From Haloactinopolyspora alba (GTDB lineage: Bacteria > Actinomycetota > Actinomycetes > Jiangellales > Jiangellaceae): 64,000 nucleotides of DNA. How positions within the stretch are numbered: position 1 is the stretch's first letter; every line of letters begins with the position of its first letter. The stretch is taken from NCBI RefSeq assembly GCF_003014555.1, contig NZ_PYGE01000002.1, positions 186,001 through 250,000 on the forward strand, in the 5' to 3' direction. A model generated the notes under the pieces. The model was given only the letters and a program-made list of their open reading frames with translations, did not search any database and was not told the origin of the DNA. The position numbers and the translations under genes were made by a program. Shown here one piece after another: positions 51,893-61,147 of this stretch.

Positions 51893-52251
51893 CCGGTCGA
51901 CAGTACGAGAACGAAACCGTTGCCGTCGGGGTCGTGGAAGGTGGCCTGGCGACCCCATGGCATGTCGTCGGGGCCTTCGAGCTCGACCCCGGCCGCGCGC
52001 AGCCGGGCACAGTCGCCGTCGACGTCGCTGGTCGTCAGCACGACACCTTTCTGGCTGCCAGGGGGCATGGTGGCGTGCGAGCCGAGCACCAGGGACGTTT
52101 CCGCTCCGGGTGGGGCGACCTCCAGCCAGCGCGTCGGGCCCATGTCGTTGTCCGCGAGCACGTCGAAACCGAGGGTGTCGACGTAGAAGGTCTTGGCCTT
52201 GTCCTGGTCGGATACGGGTACGTTGAGCGTGCGTACTCGGGTGATCGTCAT
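51889..52251 (-). CDS. VOC family (glyoxalase-like) protein
   Basis: 120 residues. VRTLNVPVSDQDKAKTFYVDTLGFDVLAD is the first beta-alpha-beta-beta-beta motif (residues 6-34), and WGRQATFHDPDGNGFVLVLST is the second (metal ligands E/H positions as in glyoxalase I and fosfomycin-resistance relatives). The substrate is unknown. It is the first gene of the operon, with the twin operators just upstream. Confidence 0.88.
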   Translation of the reverse strand: MTITRVRTLNVPVSDQDKAKTFYVDTLGFDVLADNDMGPTRWLEVAPPGAETSLVLGSHATMPPGSQKGVVLTTSDVDGDCARLRAAGVELEGPDDMPWGRQATFHDPDGNGFVLVLSTG

Positions 52252-52265
52252 GGCGGCGATATTAG

Positions 52266-52306
52266 GTAGGGAGTTTCCTACCTGTCAACCGTAGGAACGT
52301 TCCTAC
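52266..52306. promoter_or_regulatory. Twin ArsR-type operators of the VOC-ArsR-SRPBCC operon
   Basis: Two copies of a 16-bp site: GTAGGGAGTTTCCTAC (52266-52281) and the perfect palindrome GTAGGAACGTTCCTAC (52291-52306), 25 bp centre to centre. They lie 15-55 bp before the VOC start, where a promoter would be. The arms GTAGG...CCTAC are shared. Confidence 0.8.
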
Positions 52307-52376
52307 GTGTGCTGCCGGTGGCGCCGCGATCGATATGGTGCGTTCATCCTTGAAACGCGATGGCGAGGAGAGCCGC

Positions 52377-52712
52377 ATGCGTGTCGCCCTGCACTCGGTG
52401 TTGCATCCGGGCTCGGAGTCCGGCTATGTCGAGAACCACCAGCGCATACCCGACGACCTGGCGGCGTCGTTCGCCCGCGTCGGCATCCACGAGTGGACCA
52501 TCTGGCGTAGCGGGCGCGACCTGTTCCACCTGGTCGAATGCGACGACTTCGACGCGGCGATGAGTGCGCTGGCCGACGATCCGGCGAACGCGCGGTGGCA
52601 GGCGCACATCGGCCGGTTCGTCGACGGGTTCGTCTCCGCGGCAGGCGACGGCGAGCCGCGCCCCATCGAGCGCGTCTGGGATCTGGGGGAGCAGCGCGGC
52701 AGCGGAGCCTGA
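52377..52712 (+). CDS. L-rhamnose mutarotase family protein
   Basis: 111 residues. The family interconverts the alpha and beta anomers of L-rhamnose (RhaM). MRVALHSVLHPGSESGYVENHQRIP, FARVGIHEWTIWRSGRDLFHLVECDDF and the closing PIERVWDLG fit (segments at 1-25, 37-63 and 100-108). GAGGAG precedes ATG 52377. It lies at the left edge of the carbohydrate locus, convergent with the sulfatase gene, and suggests that a 6-deoxysugar is among the products. Confidence 0.88.
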   Translation: MRVALHSVLHPGSESGYVENHQRIPDDLAASFARVGIHEWTIWRSGRDLFHLVECDDFDAAMSALADDPANARWQAHIGRFVDGFVSAAGDGEPRPIERVWDLGEQRGSGA

Positions 52713-52761
52713 TCGTCAGGGATCTACGATCACCAGAGCGGTAGTAAACGCCCGACGATCA
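52710..52761. repeat. Intergenic hairpin, variant of the TGATCATC family
   Basis: TGATCGTC (52710-52717) and GACGATCA (52754-52761), with a further GGG/CCC pairing beside the arms. It starts in the stop codon of the mutarotase gene. It is a weaker, diverged member of the hairpin family at 10365, 12638 and 63559. Confidence 0.5.
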
Positions 52762-52789
52762 CGCCTCGGCGGGCGGTAGCGGGATGAGG

Positions 52790-54229
52790 TCACCACGGCG
52801 CCAGCCGTGGGTTGCTGCGGTCTTCGGTGGCCACCGTGACGTCGATCAGCATCTCCTGCAGGTCCGTCCGGACGCTGCGGTGCGAGTCGTCGTGCCACAG
52901 GTTCGTCAGTTCGGCCGGGTCGGCGGCGAGATCGTACAACTCGCCGGTGCGCTCGCGTGCGGTGCTCGGTGGGCCGTGGTGCACGACGAGTTTCCAGTGG
53001 TCGTGGCGCAGCATCGTGACGTGCACGGGCGGGTCGTAGGGGTTGCCGCTGTCGCGGTAGTGGCACAGGGCCCAGTCGCGCCAGTCGTCGTCCGTGCCCG
53101 CGATCAGCCCGGCCAGGCTCGTGCCCTGTACCCGGGTCGGCACGTCGACACCGGCGGCCTGCAGGAACGTCGGAGCGAGGTCGATCCACTGCACCAGTTC
53201 CGAGCGACGGGTGCCCGGCTCCGCGGTTCCCGGCCAGCGCACGATCAGCGGGACGCGCACGGCGCACTCGTACATGAACGGGCCTTTGAGCATCAGCTGG
53301 TGATCGCCCAGCATCTCGCCGTGGTCACTGGTGAAGACCACGATCGTGTCGTCGGCGAGGCCGGCTTCGTCGAGTGCGGCGAGAATGCGCCCGACCTCGT
53401 CGTCGACCAGCGACACCATGGCGTAGTAGGCGGCACGGGTGCGCATCAGCTCGTCGTCGGAGTAGTCGGTGTACCCACGTGCCCGGCCGGCGTAGGACTC
53501 CTTGGACGCATCGGCGAAGATCGGCGGCTTGCCGTCGAGTTCGCCGTCGCGGGTCACCGGAGACGACAACGCATCCGGGTCGTAACGGTCGACGTACTCC
53601 CGCGGCGCGCCGAAACCGTGATGCGGATCGAAGAAGTTCGCGACGAAGAAGAACGGCTTGCTCTCGTCGCGGGACGAGCGGAGGAAGTCGATCGTCTCGG
53701 TGCCGATCCAGTGGCTGTAGTGCGCCTCCGTGGGCACCGTGTCCCAGGTGTACTCGCCGGCACCGCCGCGCATCACGGACGCGTACAGGTCCGGGAACCG
53801 TGCCTCGAGCCACTGGTGGTAGGCGTTCTCCGGCGAGCCCGGGTAAGGGTCGTGCGCCCATCGGAAGATCCGGAAGCCGTCGTCGAGGCGGGGTTCGCTG
53901 CGGCCGGCGTGGCAGGCACCGAGGTGGAACTTTCCTGCCAGCCCGCAGTCGTAACCGGCGTCGGCCAGTCCTCGGCTGAACAGCTCCTCGTGCGGTTCGA
54001 GGTCGACGCCGTTGGCGTGCAGCCCGTGCGACGGGACGTAGCGGCCGGTCATGAGGCTCGCGCGGGACGGGCCGCACACCGGACTCTGCACGTAGCAGTT
54101 GTCGAACACCACACCCTGTTCGGCGAGGCGGTCGAGGTTGGGCGTGGCGACGTCCGGATTCCCGTAGGCACCGACGGCGTCGAATCGCTGCTGATCGGTG
54201 CAGATCAGCAGGATGTTGGGCTGGCTCAT
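52790..54229 (-). CDS. Sulfatase (formylglycine type)
   Basis: 479 residues. CGPSR (Cys52) is the formylglycine motif, with ASLMTGRY after it. ILLICTDQQRFD and FTSDHGEMLGDHQL are metal sites, and FFDPHHGF is conserved. No signal peptide is seen. The ATG overlaps the stop of the GH51 gene (ATGA), so sulfate removal and arabinose release are directly linked. It is the last gene of the importer-GH51-sulfatase operon. Confidence 0.94.
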   Translation of the reverse strand: MSQPNILLICTDQQRFDAVGAYGNPDVATPNLDRLAEQGVVFDNCYVQSPVCGPSRASLMTGRYVPSHGLHANGVDLEPHEELFSRGLADAGYDCGLAGKFHLGACHAGRSEPRLDDGFRIFRWAHDPYPGSPENAYHQWLEARFPDLYASVMRGGAGEYTWDTVPTEAHYSHWIGTETIDFLRSSRDESKPFFFVANFFDPHHGFGAPREYVDRYDPDALSSPVTRDGELDGKPPIFADASKESYAGRARGYTDYSDDELMRTRAAYYAMVSLVDDEVGRILAALDEAGLADDTIVVFTSDHGEMLGDHQLMLKGPFMYECAVRVPLIVRWPGTAEPGTRRSELVQWIDLAPTFLQAAGVDVPTRVQGTSLAGLIAGTDDDWRDWALCHYRDSGNPYDPPVHVTMLRHDHWKLVVHHGPPSTARERTGELYDLAADPAELTNLWHDDSHRSVRTDLQEMLIDVTVATEDRSNPRLAPW

Positions 54230-55866
54230 CGTGCACCGTCCTCCAGCGTCAGGACGGTCACCGAATGCGGCGGGACCACCCAGGTTCCCGCGTCCGACTC
54301 GATCTCGCCGAGGTCGCGCACCCCGACCGTGTCGGGAGCGGTCAGGTCGTTGAACCCGTGGACGTCGGACACGTCGGCACCGAGGGTGCGCACGCGGGCG
54401 CGGCGTGGCGTCTGCTCGGCGGAGTCGTCCAGCACGAGCCGGGTACGCACCGACTCGTCCCGGTGCCGGTTGACGACGGCGACGCGGACCGAGCCGTCGT
54501 CGGACCGGGTGGCCGACACGTCGAGGTGCGGAACCGTCATCGGTGATGTCAGCAGGCGGCCGTCCGGTCCGCGGTTGTCGCCCAGGCGGACCGCCGTGTT
54601 CCGCGCGGGTCCGTCCACCGACGACGCCAGCGCGGTGCGGCCGGTGTGGTGCCGGTACAGCGACCACACATGGTAGATCGCCGAACGCAACGCGCCGCCG
54701 GGCCGGGCCACCACCAGACCGTTGGCATTCACCAGGTTCACCGGATTGGCCATCGCCACCGGCGCGGGCAGCCCTGCGGTGCGGTGGATGGCGTGCAGGA
54801 CTCCGGCGCAGAAGACGGAGTCGGCTACCGTCCGCGGGCTCCATCGATTCACCCTGGTGCGTCCCGGCCATCCGTCGACGCCGGGTACGTCGCGGGGCGC
54901 CGTGCCGCCGTTGGCACCCGGTTGCGGGTCCGGCCAGACGGCGGGTTCGAGGTGGCGCATCGTCCACTCGTCGAGGGTGAGCGCCGGCGGGCTTTCCAGC
55001 CCGACCTCCGCGGAGATCGCCGTGACCAGCTGTGAGTACGCGACGAGCTGCTGCTCGAAGAACAGCGACTGGGCAGCCACGTCGTCGTAGTCGTCCCCGG
55101 TCCACAACTGCGTGCTCGCGCCGTAGAGATGAAGCGACAGGTGATCGAGGTACCGGCCCGCGCGGGCGAGCACCGGGCGGGTCCACTGCTCCTGATCCCA
55201 TGGGATGCCGACCCCGACCAGCCGGATCGACGGGTCGACCGCGCGCATGAACCGGGCGTGTTCACCGGCCGCTGTGGCGTACTCCTCGGCACTGCGGTGG
55301 CCCATCTGCCACCGGCCGTACACCTCGTTGCCGATGCCCCAGTAACGGACCCCCCAAGGCTCGCTCCGTCCGTTCGCCGACCGCCGTCCGGTCAGTGCGG
55401 TGTCACGCTCGGCATTGGTGTACTCGACCCAGCGCACCGCCTCGTCGACGTCACGGCACGAGTGCACCAGGTAGGGCTCCGCGCCCACCGCCTCGCACCA
55501 GGCCAGGAACTCGTCGGTGCCGAAGCGGTTGGACTCGCGGTCCCCCCAGGCGAGCTCCAACCGGCTCGGGCGTGCGTCGCGCGGGCCGACGCCGTCCTCC
55601 CAGTGGTAGGCCGACGCGAAATTGCCTCCGGGCCAGCGGATCGGTCCCGGGCCCAGCTCACGGCACAGTTCCAGGACGTCGGCGCGCAGCCCCTGCAGGA
55701 GCCCGGGCTCGCTGATCGACAGTGGCGAGCCCTCGTCGGACACACCGCCGTCGATGTTGCCGAAGAACGCGGACTCCAGGAAGTGGCCGTAGACGTCGTC
55801 GTCGATGTGGCCCACGGGCCGGTGCGTGTCGATGGTGACGACGGCCTCACGAGTGGGAACAGTCAT
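54226..55866 (-). CDS. Alpha-L-arabinofuranosidase (GH51)
   Basis: 546 residues, full family length. It is a retaining glycosidase. The acid/base Glu181 is in YWGIGNEVYGRWQ and the nucleophile Glu300 in ALTLDEWTMRH, and IRWPGGNFASAYHWEDGVGP is the signature at about 76-95. The C-terminal beta-sandwich is complete. There is no signal peptide, so it acts on imported oligosaccharides and removes terminal arabinofuranose (or a related furanoside). Start 55866 (MTVPTREAVV) is preferred; GTG 55905 is the alternative. It overlaps the sulfatase by four bases. Confidence 0.92.
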   Translation of the reverse strand: MTVPTREAVVTIDTHRPVGHIDDDVYGHFLESAFFGNIDGGVSDEGSPLSISEPGLLQGLRADVLELCRELGPGPIRWPGGNFASAYHWEDGVGPRDARPSRLELAWGDRESNRFGTDEFLAWCEAVGAEPYLVHSCRDVDEAVRWVEYTNAERDTALTGRRSANGRSEPWGVRYWGIGNEVYGRWQMGHRSAEEYATAAGEHARFMRAVDPSIRLVGVGIPWDQEQWTRPVLARAGRYLDHLSLHLYGASTQLWTGDDYDDVAAQSLFFEQQLVAYSQLVTAISAEVGLESPPALTLDEWTMRHLEPAVWPDPQPGANGGTAPRDVPGVDGWPGRTRVNRWSPRTVADSVFCAGVLHAIHRTAGLPAPVAMANPVNLVNANGLVVARPGGALRSAIYHVWSLYRHHTGRTALASSVDGPARNTAVRLGDNRGPDGRLLTSPMTVPHLDVSATRSDDGSVRVAVVNRHRDESVRTRLVLDDSAEQTPRRARVRTLGADVSDVHGFNDLTAPDTVGVRDLGEIESDAGTWVVPPHSVTVLTLEDGAR

Positions 55867-55929
55867 GTGTGATGTGGCTCCGATCGGCTTGCTGTTGACG
55901 GTCACCGCTGTTGACGGAAATGGCTGCCG

Positions 55930-56841
55930 TCATTGCTTGACAGCTCCGGCGATGCTGTCGACGAACTTGCGTTGCAGGACGACGAAGACGGCGATCACCG
56001 GCAGCAGCGAGATCACGGCCGCCGCGGCCATCCCGGACCAGTCGGTGCTCTGCTCGCCCACGAAGACGGTCATGCCGACCGCGAGGGTCCGCAGCTCCGG
56101 CTCACTGAGCGTGAACACCAGGGGCAGCAGATAGACGTTCCAGGCGAACAGGAACGTGAGGATGACGACGGTGGCGGTGATGGGCCAGGCGAGTGGGAGC
56201 ATCACCCGGAAGAAGATCGTGAACTGACCCGCGCCGTCGATGCGCGCGGATTCTTCCAGCTCCTTCGGTAGCCGCCGGAAATACCCGGCGTACAGCAGGG
56301 TCGCGGCGATCTGCCCGCCGGCCCCGAGGCCGAGGATCACCCCGATGTGGCTGTTGAGCAGCCCCAGCTGATCGGTCAGCTGGGTGATCGGGATGATCGT
56401 GTACCCCTCCGGGAGGAAGAACGTCACGAGGAAGATCCCGATGAGGAGCTTCTTGCCGACGAAGTCGTACCGGCCGAGCACATACCCGGCGAGTGCGCTG
56501 CGCACGACGATCAGCAGCACGGTCCCTACCGTGATGAGCACCGAGTTGGCGAAGTACGTCGCGAACCCGACTTCTGTCCAGGCGCGGGAGTAGTTCTCCC
56601 AGACCGGTGCTTCCGGTATCAGGTCCAGGCCGCCGCCGAAGATCTCGCTGGACGTTTTCAGCGACGCCGAGATCAGCCAGACGAACGGGTAGATCCACAG
56701 TCCGGCCAAAACGGCCAGGACGAGGGCGGTCCCGACTTGGCCGGGCCGGGGGCGCCCGATTCGGCGCGACCGTAACGGCGGCTTCGCGGCGACGCTTTCC
56801 GGCGCGGTGAGCGGCTCCACGTCGGTGCCAGCGGCCATCAT
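55930..56841 (-). CDS. Sugar ABC transporter permease (MalG-like)
   Basis: 303 residues with six membrane helices. The EAA loop that meets the ATPase is LEESARIDGAGQFTIFFRVMLP. It is the second permease of a carbohydrate-uptake (CUT1) importer. ATG 56841 overlaps the stop of the first permease (ATGA). No ATPase gene is in the window, so a shared MsiK-type ATPase encoded elsewhere is expected. Confidence 0.92.
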   Translation of the reverse strand: MMAAGTDVEPLTAPESVAAKPPLRSRRIGRPRPGQVGTALVLAVLAGLWIYPFVWLISASLKTSSEIFGGGLDLIPEAPVWENYSRAWTEVGFATYFANSVLITVGTVLLIVVRSALAGYVLGRYDFVGKKLLIGIFLVTFFLPEGYTIIPITQLTDQLGLLNSHIGVILGLGAGGQIAATLLYAGYFRRLPKELEESARIDGAGQFTIFFRVMLPLAWPITATVVILTFLFAWNVYLLPLVFTLSEPELRTLAVGMTVFVGEQSTDWSGMAAAAVISLLPVIAVFVVLQRKFVDSIAGAVKQ

Positions 56842-57800
56842 GCCGACCCCGTCCGGCGTCGCGCCCAGCGGATACCGACCGCTTGGACGACGGCGATGAG
56901 CATCGTCAGCAGTCCGAACAACACCGCTGCTGCCGAGGCGTAGCCCAGTTGCGGCACGGTGGCGCCGAAGGCTGTGCGGAAGATGAAGATCTCGATCACC
57001 TCGGATGAGAAGGACGGGCCGCCGGCCGTGAGGGTCTGCATCAGGTCGAACACGTTGAGCGCGGCCACCGTGTCGATCAGCGTGATGATGACGAGGAACG
57101 GCACCAGCATCGGCAGCGTCACGTGCCGGAACTCCCGCCAGGCGCCCGCACCGTCGATCATGGCGGCCTCGTGCACGTCCGCCGGGATGGTCTGTAGTGC
57201 CGCCAGCCAGTAGATCAGCGTGATGCCGAGCCACTTCCACACCCAGACGGCGATGCCGCTGTACAACGAGGTCTCCGCCTCGGCCGCGAAGTTCACCGGT
57301 GTGTCCGTCAGACCGGACCAGACCAGTGCCCCGCTCACCGGGCCGCTGGCGTCGAGCAACAGGGTGAACACGATGCCGACGATGGCTCCCGTGGTCACCA
57401 CGGGCAGGAAGAACAGGGTGCGGAAGAACCCCTTGAACGGGGTCTTCTTACGGTTGAGCACGAGTGCCAGCGCCAGCGCGAGCCCTACTCTCAGGGGCAC
57501 TGAGATGACGAGGAAAACGATCGAGTTCCAGAAGGCGTTCCAGAACAGCTCGTCGTCCATCAGCCGGTCGAAGTTCTCGATCCCGACGAACGTGCCCGTT
57601 GCCGCGAAGCCCGGCCAGTCGAGGAAGGCGTACCACCACGACGCCACGAGCGGGTAGATCGTGTATGCCCCATATCCGACCAGGGTCGGGAGCAGGAAGA
57701 GGTAGATCCACCAGTCGTCCCGCATCCGCCGCAACCGGCTGCGCCGGCGGGGGCGGGGTCCCGTCACGGGAGCACCGTCGCGCTGCTGGATCGTCGTCAT
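56838..57800 (-). CDS. Sugar ABC transporter permease (MalF-like)
   Basis: 320 residues with six membrane helices after a basic start (RRRSRLRRMRDDW). The EAA-type loop is VHEAAMIDGAGAWREFRHVTLP. It is partner of the MalG-like permease and of the lipoprotein at 57800. Start and stop of the neighbours overlap by one base (TGATG), so the three are translated together. Confidence 0.92.
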   Translation of the reverse strand: MTTIQQRDGAPVTGPRPRRRSRLRRMRDDWWIYLFLLPTLVGYGAYTIYPLVASWWYAFLDWPGFAATGTFVGIENFDRLMDDELFWNAFWNSIVFLVISVPLRVGLALALALVLNRKKTPFKGFFRTLFFLPVVTTGAIVGIVFTLLLDASGPVSGALVWSGLTDTPVNFAAEAETSLYSGIAVWVWKWLGITLIYWLAALQTIPADVHEAAMIDGAGAWREFRHVTLPMLVPFLVIITLIDTVAALNVFDLMQTLTAGGPSFSSEVIEIFIFRTAFGATVPQLGYASAAAVLFGLLTMLIAVVQAVGIRWARRRTGSA

Positions 57801-59308
57801 CAGCGCTGGCCGTAGGCCGTCTGGTCGTAGTCGGTGTTCGGATCCCAGTTCGCGAAAACCCAGGCGTTCAGGTCGACTTCGGCGCCGTCCTCCTGGACGG
57901 CCTTCAACGCGCGCTCGCGTTCGGCGCTCAGCTTGTCGTTGTAGCGAGCGAGTTCGCCCTTGATGTCGGAGGCCGAGCCGGTGAGCACCGACTGAGCGAT
58001 CTCTCCGACGTTGGGGTGCACGTCACGCATCTCGGAGTTCACCCGTGCGACGCCGGGATTGCCGACCTCGGGCGACGGGCCGAACCGGATGTCTTCCTGG
58101 AAGTAGGTGGCGCACCGAGCATAGGCGGGGTGTACGTCCGCGTCGGCCACGACGTCGATCAGCGCGGGAAAGACGTCCATCGCCGCGGCCAGCTCGGCCT
58201 GGAACTCTCTGGTCGTCATCTGGAGGAGTATTTCGGCGGCGAGTTCGGGCTGCTCCGACTCGGCCGAAACCCAGAACGTCCCGGGCTGCGGCGCTTCGTA
58301 GATGAAGTTGCGAGCCGTCTGGGGGGTGGGAATGTGCCAGACGCCGACGCCACGTTCGACGGCCTCCGGTTCATCGACGAGTAACCCGCCGATGAACCAC
58401 GGCCCCCACGGGTAGATGGCTGCCTGTCCAGCTGCCCAACGTGCTCGGGCGTCCCTGGGGCCCATCGAGGCGGACGCGGGGTGGATGACCCCGTCCTCTT
58501 GCAACGACACGAGGTACTCGACTGCATCGACGTACTCCTGGGAGTCGAGCACGTACTCGCCGGTTGCCCAGTCCACGCCGCCCGGGCCGGGTGCCCCGGC
58601 GGTCATCGCGAACTTGTTCACCAGGGTGTCCAGGAACGGTGGTTCCTTCATCGGAATCACCATTCCGAACACGCCGTCATCGGTGCCTTGCGTGATTCGG
58701 CGGGCGACGGCACGGAAATCGTCCCAGGTCGCGGGCTCCTCCTCGGGATCGACGCCGGCCTGTTGGAGCAACGCGGTGTTGAACCACGGGGCGTGCTCGT
58801 GCCAGCGACCGGAGAACGCCGGGAAACCGTAGATCTCGCCGTCGAACCGATGGATGCCGTCGTAGAGGAGGTCACCGACCGGGCTCCCGGCGACGTCGAC
58901 GAAGCCACCGATCGGCTGGAACCATCCTTCGCGTACGAGCGCGGCCGTCGAACTGCCGAGTCCGGCGGTGGAGTGGACGTCCGGTAGTTGGTTGCTGCGC
59001 CGCGCGATCTGCAGTGCCTGACCGAGGTCGGCCGCCGGCATCTGCCGACGCTCGACCTCGACGTCGGGGTGCTTCTTCGTGTAGGCGCCGAAGAGATCCT
59101 TCTCGAACAGGTCGGTCAGCGGCCGGAACTGGTCCCACCACTGCAGTGGACCGTTCTTTCCGCCGCCGCCACCACCACCGTTGCCGGCGCTCGACTGCCC
59201 ACCACCGGTGCATCCGGCGAGTACGGCCGCGAGCGCGGCGGCACTCGAGGTGCCGATGAGCTGGCGCCGGCTGATGTGACGCCCGAGGTCGCGGCGATGC
59301 TGCCCCAT
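57800..59308 (-). CDS. Sugar-binding lipoprotein of the ABC importer
   Basis: A 502-residue precursor. It has a twin-arginine motif (ISRRQLIGT) and the lipobox LAGC with Cys33, so it is probably exported by Tat and lipid-anchored. A Gly-rich linker (35-55) is followed by a periplasmic-binding fold (WWDQFRPLTDLFEKDLFGAYTKKHPDVEVE at about 63-92). It delivers oligosaccharide to the permeases. GAGGAG lies eight bases before ATG 59308. It is the first gene of the operon, with a LacI-type site at 59390. Confidence 0.92.
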   Translation of the reverse strand: MGQHRRDLGRHISRRQLIGTSSAAALAAVLAGCTGGGQSSAGNGGGGGGGKNGPLQWWDQFRPLTDLFEKDLFGAYTKKHPDVEVERRQMPAADLGQALQIARRSNQLPDVHSTAGLGSSTAALVREGWFQPIGGFVDVAGSPVGDLLYDGIHRFDGEIYGFPAFSGRWHEHAPWFNTALLQQAGVDPEEEPATWDDFRAVARRITQGTDDGVFGMVIPMKEPPFLDTLVNKFAMTAGAPGPGGVDWATGEYVLDSQEYVDAVEYLVSLQEDGVIHPASASMGPRDARARWAAGQAAIYPWGPWFIGGLLVDEPEAVERGVGVWHIPTPQTARNFIYEAPQPGTFWVSAESEQPELAAEILLQMTTREFQAELAAAMDVFPALIDVVADADVHPAYARCATYFQEDIRFGPSPEVGNPGVARVNSEMRDVHPNVGEIAQSVLTGSASDIKGELARYNDKLSAERERALKAVQEDGAEVDLNAWVFANWDPNTDYDQTAYGQR

Positions 59309-59389
59309 TGGGTGACTCCTCTGATCGACGTGGTCAACCGACCTGTCCGCGTCCGCCCCCCGGGGTGCCCGGCCGTCGGCGCCCGGACC

Positions 59390-59403
59390 ATGTTTGCGAT
59401 AAC
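59390..59403. promoter_or_regulatory. LacI-type operator in front of the importer operon
   Basis: ATGTTTGCGATAAC, about 82 bp before the binding-protein start. The GTTTGC/GATAAC halves with a central CG step are typical of LacI family sites. An identical copy is at 59512 and a near-identical reverse copy at 62277. Confidence 0.75.
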
Positions 59404-59511
59404 CTACGGCCGTTGTCATAAGGCGTCAAGAGGACGGACATATGGCGTTCGAACAGGCAGGAAGCTGTCCAGCGACGTTGCCAATGCCATCATGCGTACA
59501 TATGTTTGCGA

Positions 59512-59525
59512 TAACGTTCCGGAGG
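59512..59525. promoter_or_regulatory. LacI-type operator in front of the sulfatase gene
   Basis: ATGTTTGCGATAAC, five bases before the GGAGG ribosome site region of the gene at 59531. A repressor here would block both transcription start and early elongation. It is identical to the site at 59390. Confidence 0.75.
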
Positions 59526-59530
59526 TGGGG

Positions 59531-61036
59531 ATGAACAGATCGCCCAACATGCTGTTCCTGATGACGGACCAGCATCGAGTCGACACCCTCGGGTGCTACG
59601 GCAATCCACACGTCGCCAGCCCGAACCTCGACGCCCTGGCCGCCGGCGGAACGCGGTTCGACGCCTGCTTCACCCCGTCGGCCATCTGCACGCCGGCTCG
59701 GGCGAGTCTGCTCACCGGCGTGCTGCCGTTCCGGCACCGGCTGCTCGCCAACTACGAGCGCAACGTCGGGTACTCCGAGGAGCTGTCGGACGAGTTCGTC
59801 CCGTTCTCGCGGCGGCTACGCGACGCTGGATACAACGTCGGAATCGAGGGCAAGTGGCACGTGGGCAAGCGTCGTGGCCCCGGCGAGTTCGGCTTCGACG
59901 GACTGCATCTCCCGGGCTGGCACAACCCGGTGAGCCACCCCGACTACCTGACCTGGCTGAAGGACAACGACCTGCCCCAGCCCGTCGTCGACGACGGGGT
60001 GCGCGGAACCTTCCCGAACGGTGAACCGGGAAACCTGCTCGCCGGGGTACTGCACCAGCCGCCGGAGGCCACCTTCGAGCACTACCTCACCGACCGGACG
60101 ATCGAACGGCTCGAGCAGTACGCACTCGACCGCCACCGCGACGAGCGCCCCTTCTTCATGGCCACGCACTTCTACGGTCCGCACCTGCCGTATCTGCTGC
60201 CGCGCGAGTACCTCGAGATGTATTCGCCGGACGTGGTCGAGCTGCCGGCCTCGCTGGCGGAGACGTTCGAGAACAAGCCGCCGGTCCAACGGCGATACAG
60301 CGAGCACTGGACACACGACACCCTGAGCGAGGACACCTGGCGGTGGCTCGTCGCCGCCTACTGGGGTTACGTGAGCCTCATCGACGACCAGGTCGGCCGC
60401 CTCATCGAGGCGTTGCAACGCCTCGACCTGTGGGACACCACGGCGGTCGCGTTCACCGCGGATCACGGCGAGTTCACCGGGGCGCACCGCCTGCACGACA
60501 AGGGTCCGGCGATGTACGACGACATCTACCGGATCCCCGGGCTGCTTCGGGTCCCCGGTGCCCCCGGCGGCACGTCGACGACGTCGTTCGTGAACCTGGT
60601 GGACTTCACCGCGACGATTCTCGATCTCGCCGGCATCGAGCCGGATCCCGAGGCGGACGGTCGCAGCCTGGTGCCGTTCGCGATGGGGGAGGAGCCGGCC
60701 GACTGGCGTACCGAAATGACGGCGGAGTTCCACGGTCACCATTTCCCGTACCCACAGCGCATGCTGCGCACGGAGCGTTTCAAACTGGTGGTCAACCCCG
60801 AGAGCGTGAACGAGCTCTACGACCTCGGTGCCGACCCGGACGAGCTGTGCAACCGATACGAGGATCCGGGGCTGCGTGACGTGCGAGCCGACCTGTTGCA
60901 GCGTCTGTACGAGCGTCTCCGTGCCTCTGGCGACAACTTCCACCACTGGATGACCTCGATGTATCCTGTCGGCGGCAAGGACTACGACACGTCCCTGAGT
61001 GACTTCGAGGGAATTCGCCACCAGGAAATGACCTGA
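59531..61036 (+). CDS. Sulfatase (formylglycine type)
   Basis: 501 residues. CTPAR (Cys53) with ASLLTG is the formylglycine motif. LFLMTDQHRVDT and FTADHGEFTGAHRL are the metal sites, and HFYGPHLPY is conserved. There is no signal peptide. GGAGGTGGGG directly precedes the ATG, and this plus homology sets the start (the frame runs on upstream to 58988 through the operator region). It is divergent from the importer operon and shares its LacI-type operator. Confidence 0.94.
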   Translation: MNRSPNMLFLMTDQHRVDTLGCYGNPHVASPNLDALAAGGTRFDACFTPSAICTPARASLLTGVLPFRHRLLANYERNVGYSEELSDEFVPFSRRLRDAGYNVGIEGKWHVGKRRGPGEFGFDGLHLPGWHNPVSHPDYLTWLKDNDLPQPVVDDGVRGTFPNGEPGNLLAGVLHQPPEATFEHYLTDRTIERLEQYALDRHRDERPFFMATHFYGPHLPYLLPREYLEMYSPDVVELPASLAETFENKPPVQRRYSEHWTHDTLSEDTWRWLVAAYWGYVSLIDDQVGRLIEALQRLDLWDTTAVAFTADHGEFTGAHRLHDKGPAMYDDIYRIPGLLRVPGAPGGTSTTSFVNLVDFTATILDLAGIEPDPEADGRSLVPFAMGEEPADWRTEMTAEFHGHHFPYPQRMLRTERFKLVVNPESVNELYDLGADPDELCNRYEDPGLRDVRADLLQRLYERLRASGDNFHHWMTSMYPVGGKDYDTSLSDFEGIRHQEMT

Positions 61037-61147
61037 CCGCAGCTTGATGGGCACGGTCGGAGGTCACCGGCGACCGGGGTGGCGCGCAGCGGTCCGAGCG
61101 CCCGTGCTTTCACGTACGGACGTCATGACGAGAGGAGACGGCGCGCC

